A stretch of 64,000 nucleotides of DNA. Origin: Legionella oakridgensis ATCC 33761 = DSM 21215 (lineage in GTDB: Bacteria > Pseudomonadota > Gammaproteobacteria > Legionellales > Legionellaceae). The DNA is taken from NCBI RefSeq assembly GCF_000512355.1, contig NZ_CP004006.1:186001-250000 (forward strand), written 5' to 3'. The notes beneath the pieces were generated by a model that saw only the letters and a program-made list of their open reading frames with translations, was not told the DNA's origin and did no database searches. Shown piece by piece: positions 63,508 to 64,000 of this stretch. The position numbers and the translations under genes were made by a program. How positions within the stretch are numbered: the first letter of the stretch is position 1; every line of letters begins with the position of its first letter.

Positions 63508-64000
63508 TCAAATTGAAAATTTTTTTGTTGTGAGAGCACTATGCTCTTGTATCCAATCTTTATCAGCAGATGTTCTAAGTCGTTGAGCGGCACTTGGATC
63601 TTTTGACAATATGTATTCATTGGCTTGGATAAATTGTTTATATTCATCTCTTTCTTGTCGTTCTAAAAGCCCATTTCCTTCCAGTAAATCACTTTCCGAC
63701 ATAAATGGAACAAAATAATTAGCCTCATAATTGGTGTAAAGGGGCTTCAAAGTGTTTTCGCAAATCAGCGTGCAACAGGCAGAAATAGGATTAATTTTAG
63801 TGCGAGAACTTGCATTGTATCGCTGACAAAATTCATTAATATCTAAAGAATATGTTATGGGTAATTGAACCTCATGCATTTTTGGAAGAAGAATCCTGTA
63901 ATTTCTCAGTTTTCGTTGACCACCGAATAAATAAACATCAAATTCCGTTGCTTTGGTTTTATCAATAAATGCTTTTTTTAAAGTTAAAAGATTTTCTTGA
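63508..64000 (-). CDS. Hypothetical protein, partial (runs off the right edge)
   Basis: The minus-strand frame is open from the window edge (codons in phase from 63999) to TAG/TAA at 63508. Visible are at least 163 residues, including KAFIDKTKATEFDVYLFGGQ, RKLRNYRILLPKMHEVQLPI, INPISACCTLICENTLKPLY and a charged C-terminal region (QERDEYKQFIQANEYI). I do not recognise a family. A shorter version from ATG 63879 is possible, but the upstream coding looks real. It faces EF-G across a shared terminator. Confidence 0.6.
   Translation of the reverse strand, partial: QENLLTLKKAFIDKTKATEFDVYLFGGQRKLRNYRILLPKMHEVQLPITYSLDINEFCQRYNASSRTKINPISACCTLICENTLKPLYTNYEANYFVPFMSESDLLEGNGLLERQERDEYKQFIQANEYILSKDPSAAQRLRTSADKDWIQEHSALTTKKFSI

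Noticed and set aside
1-64000. CRISPR array
   Set aside because: No regularly spaced short repeats with unique spacers; the tandem 132-bp units at 28502-28897 are protein-coding.

Overview
The window is AT-rich gammaproteobacterial DNA, most probably from a Legionella species. The pointers are a VirB11-VirD4 pair followed by a collagen-like protein, a Ti-type traA/traC/traD transfer set, many small GNAT acetyltransferases, a solo formyltransferase-NRPS, and repeated copies of what looks like the tmRNA (ssrA) 3' end. The organism call is inference; no rRNA or complete tRNA gene is present.

Region 1 (1-18264) is the right part of an integrative conjugative element. It holds the end of a type IV secretion operon (VirB11, VirD4, collagen-like surface protein), cargo with an IS982 copy and a fatty-acid desaturase, the relaxase-helicase TraA diverging from TraC/TraD, cargo genes (methyltransferase, YhhQ-type transporter), and a control/integration block (S24-type repressor with palindromic operators, small regulator, excisionase, tyrosine integrase). 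Between traA and traC a complete group II intron sits directly against a sequence that looks like the oriT nick region.

Region 2 (18300-43500) is a graveyard of stacked elements. Seven degenerate copies of a tmRNA/tRNA 3'-end repeat (about 22340, 25480, 29375, 31225, 42020, 42240, 43365) mark old attachment sites. Integrase remnants lie beside the copies at 31225 and 42020, and a toxin-antitoxin module or its remnant lies within about 0.6 kb of most copies. Between them are defence-like genes (DprA-type SLOG protein plus phosphoribosyltransferase, a helicase with repeats and a glycosyltransferase-like middle, a broken TIR protein), an ISL3 copy, and a dense + strand array of GNATs, methyltransferase, cupins and an aminoglycoside nucleotidyltransferase (31915-39828).

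Region 3 (43522-64000) looks more chromosomal: RlpA lipoprotein, LysR/azoreductase pair, YdcF, GrpB-GNAT fusion, ABC exporter, VOC and SnoaL proteins, hybrid histidine kinase, a one-module formyltransferase-NRPS, DUF2845 protein, L,D-transpeptidase, a second-type elongation factor G, and a partial gene at the right edge.

At least twelve genes are broken by a one-base change, always a contraction in a short A or T run, while long genes with longer runs (TraA, the kinase) are intact. This is either real decay of accessory genes or sequencing error, and reads are needed to tell which. Other genes are broken by deletion (Fic, HigB-like toxin, serine hydrolase) or by an in-frame TGA.
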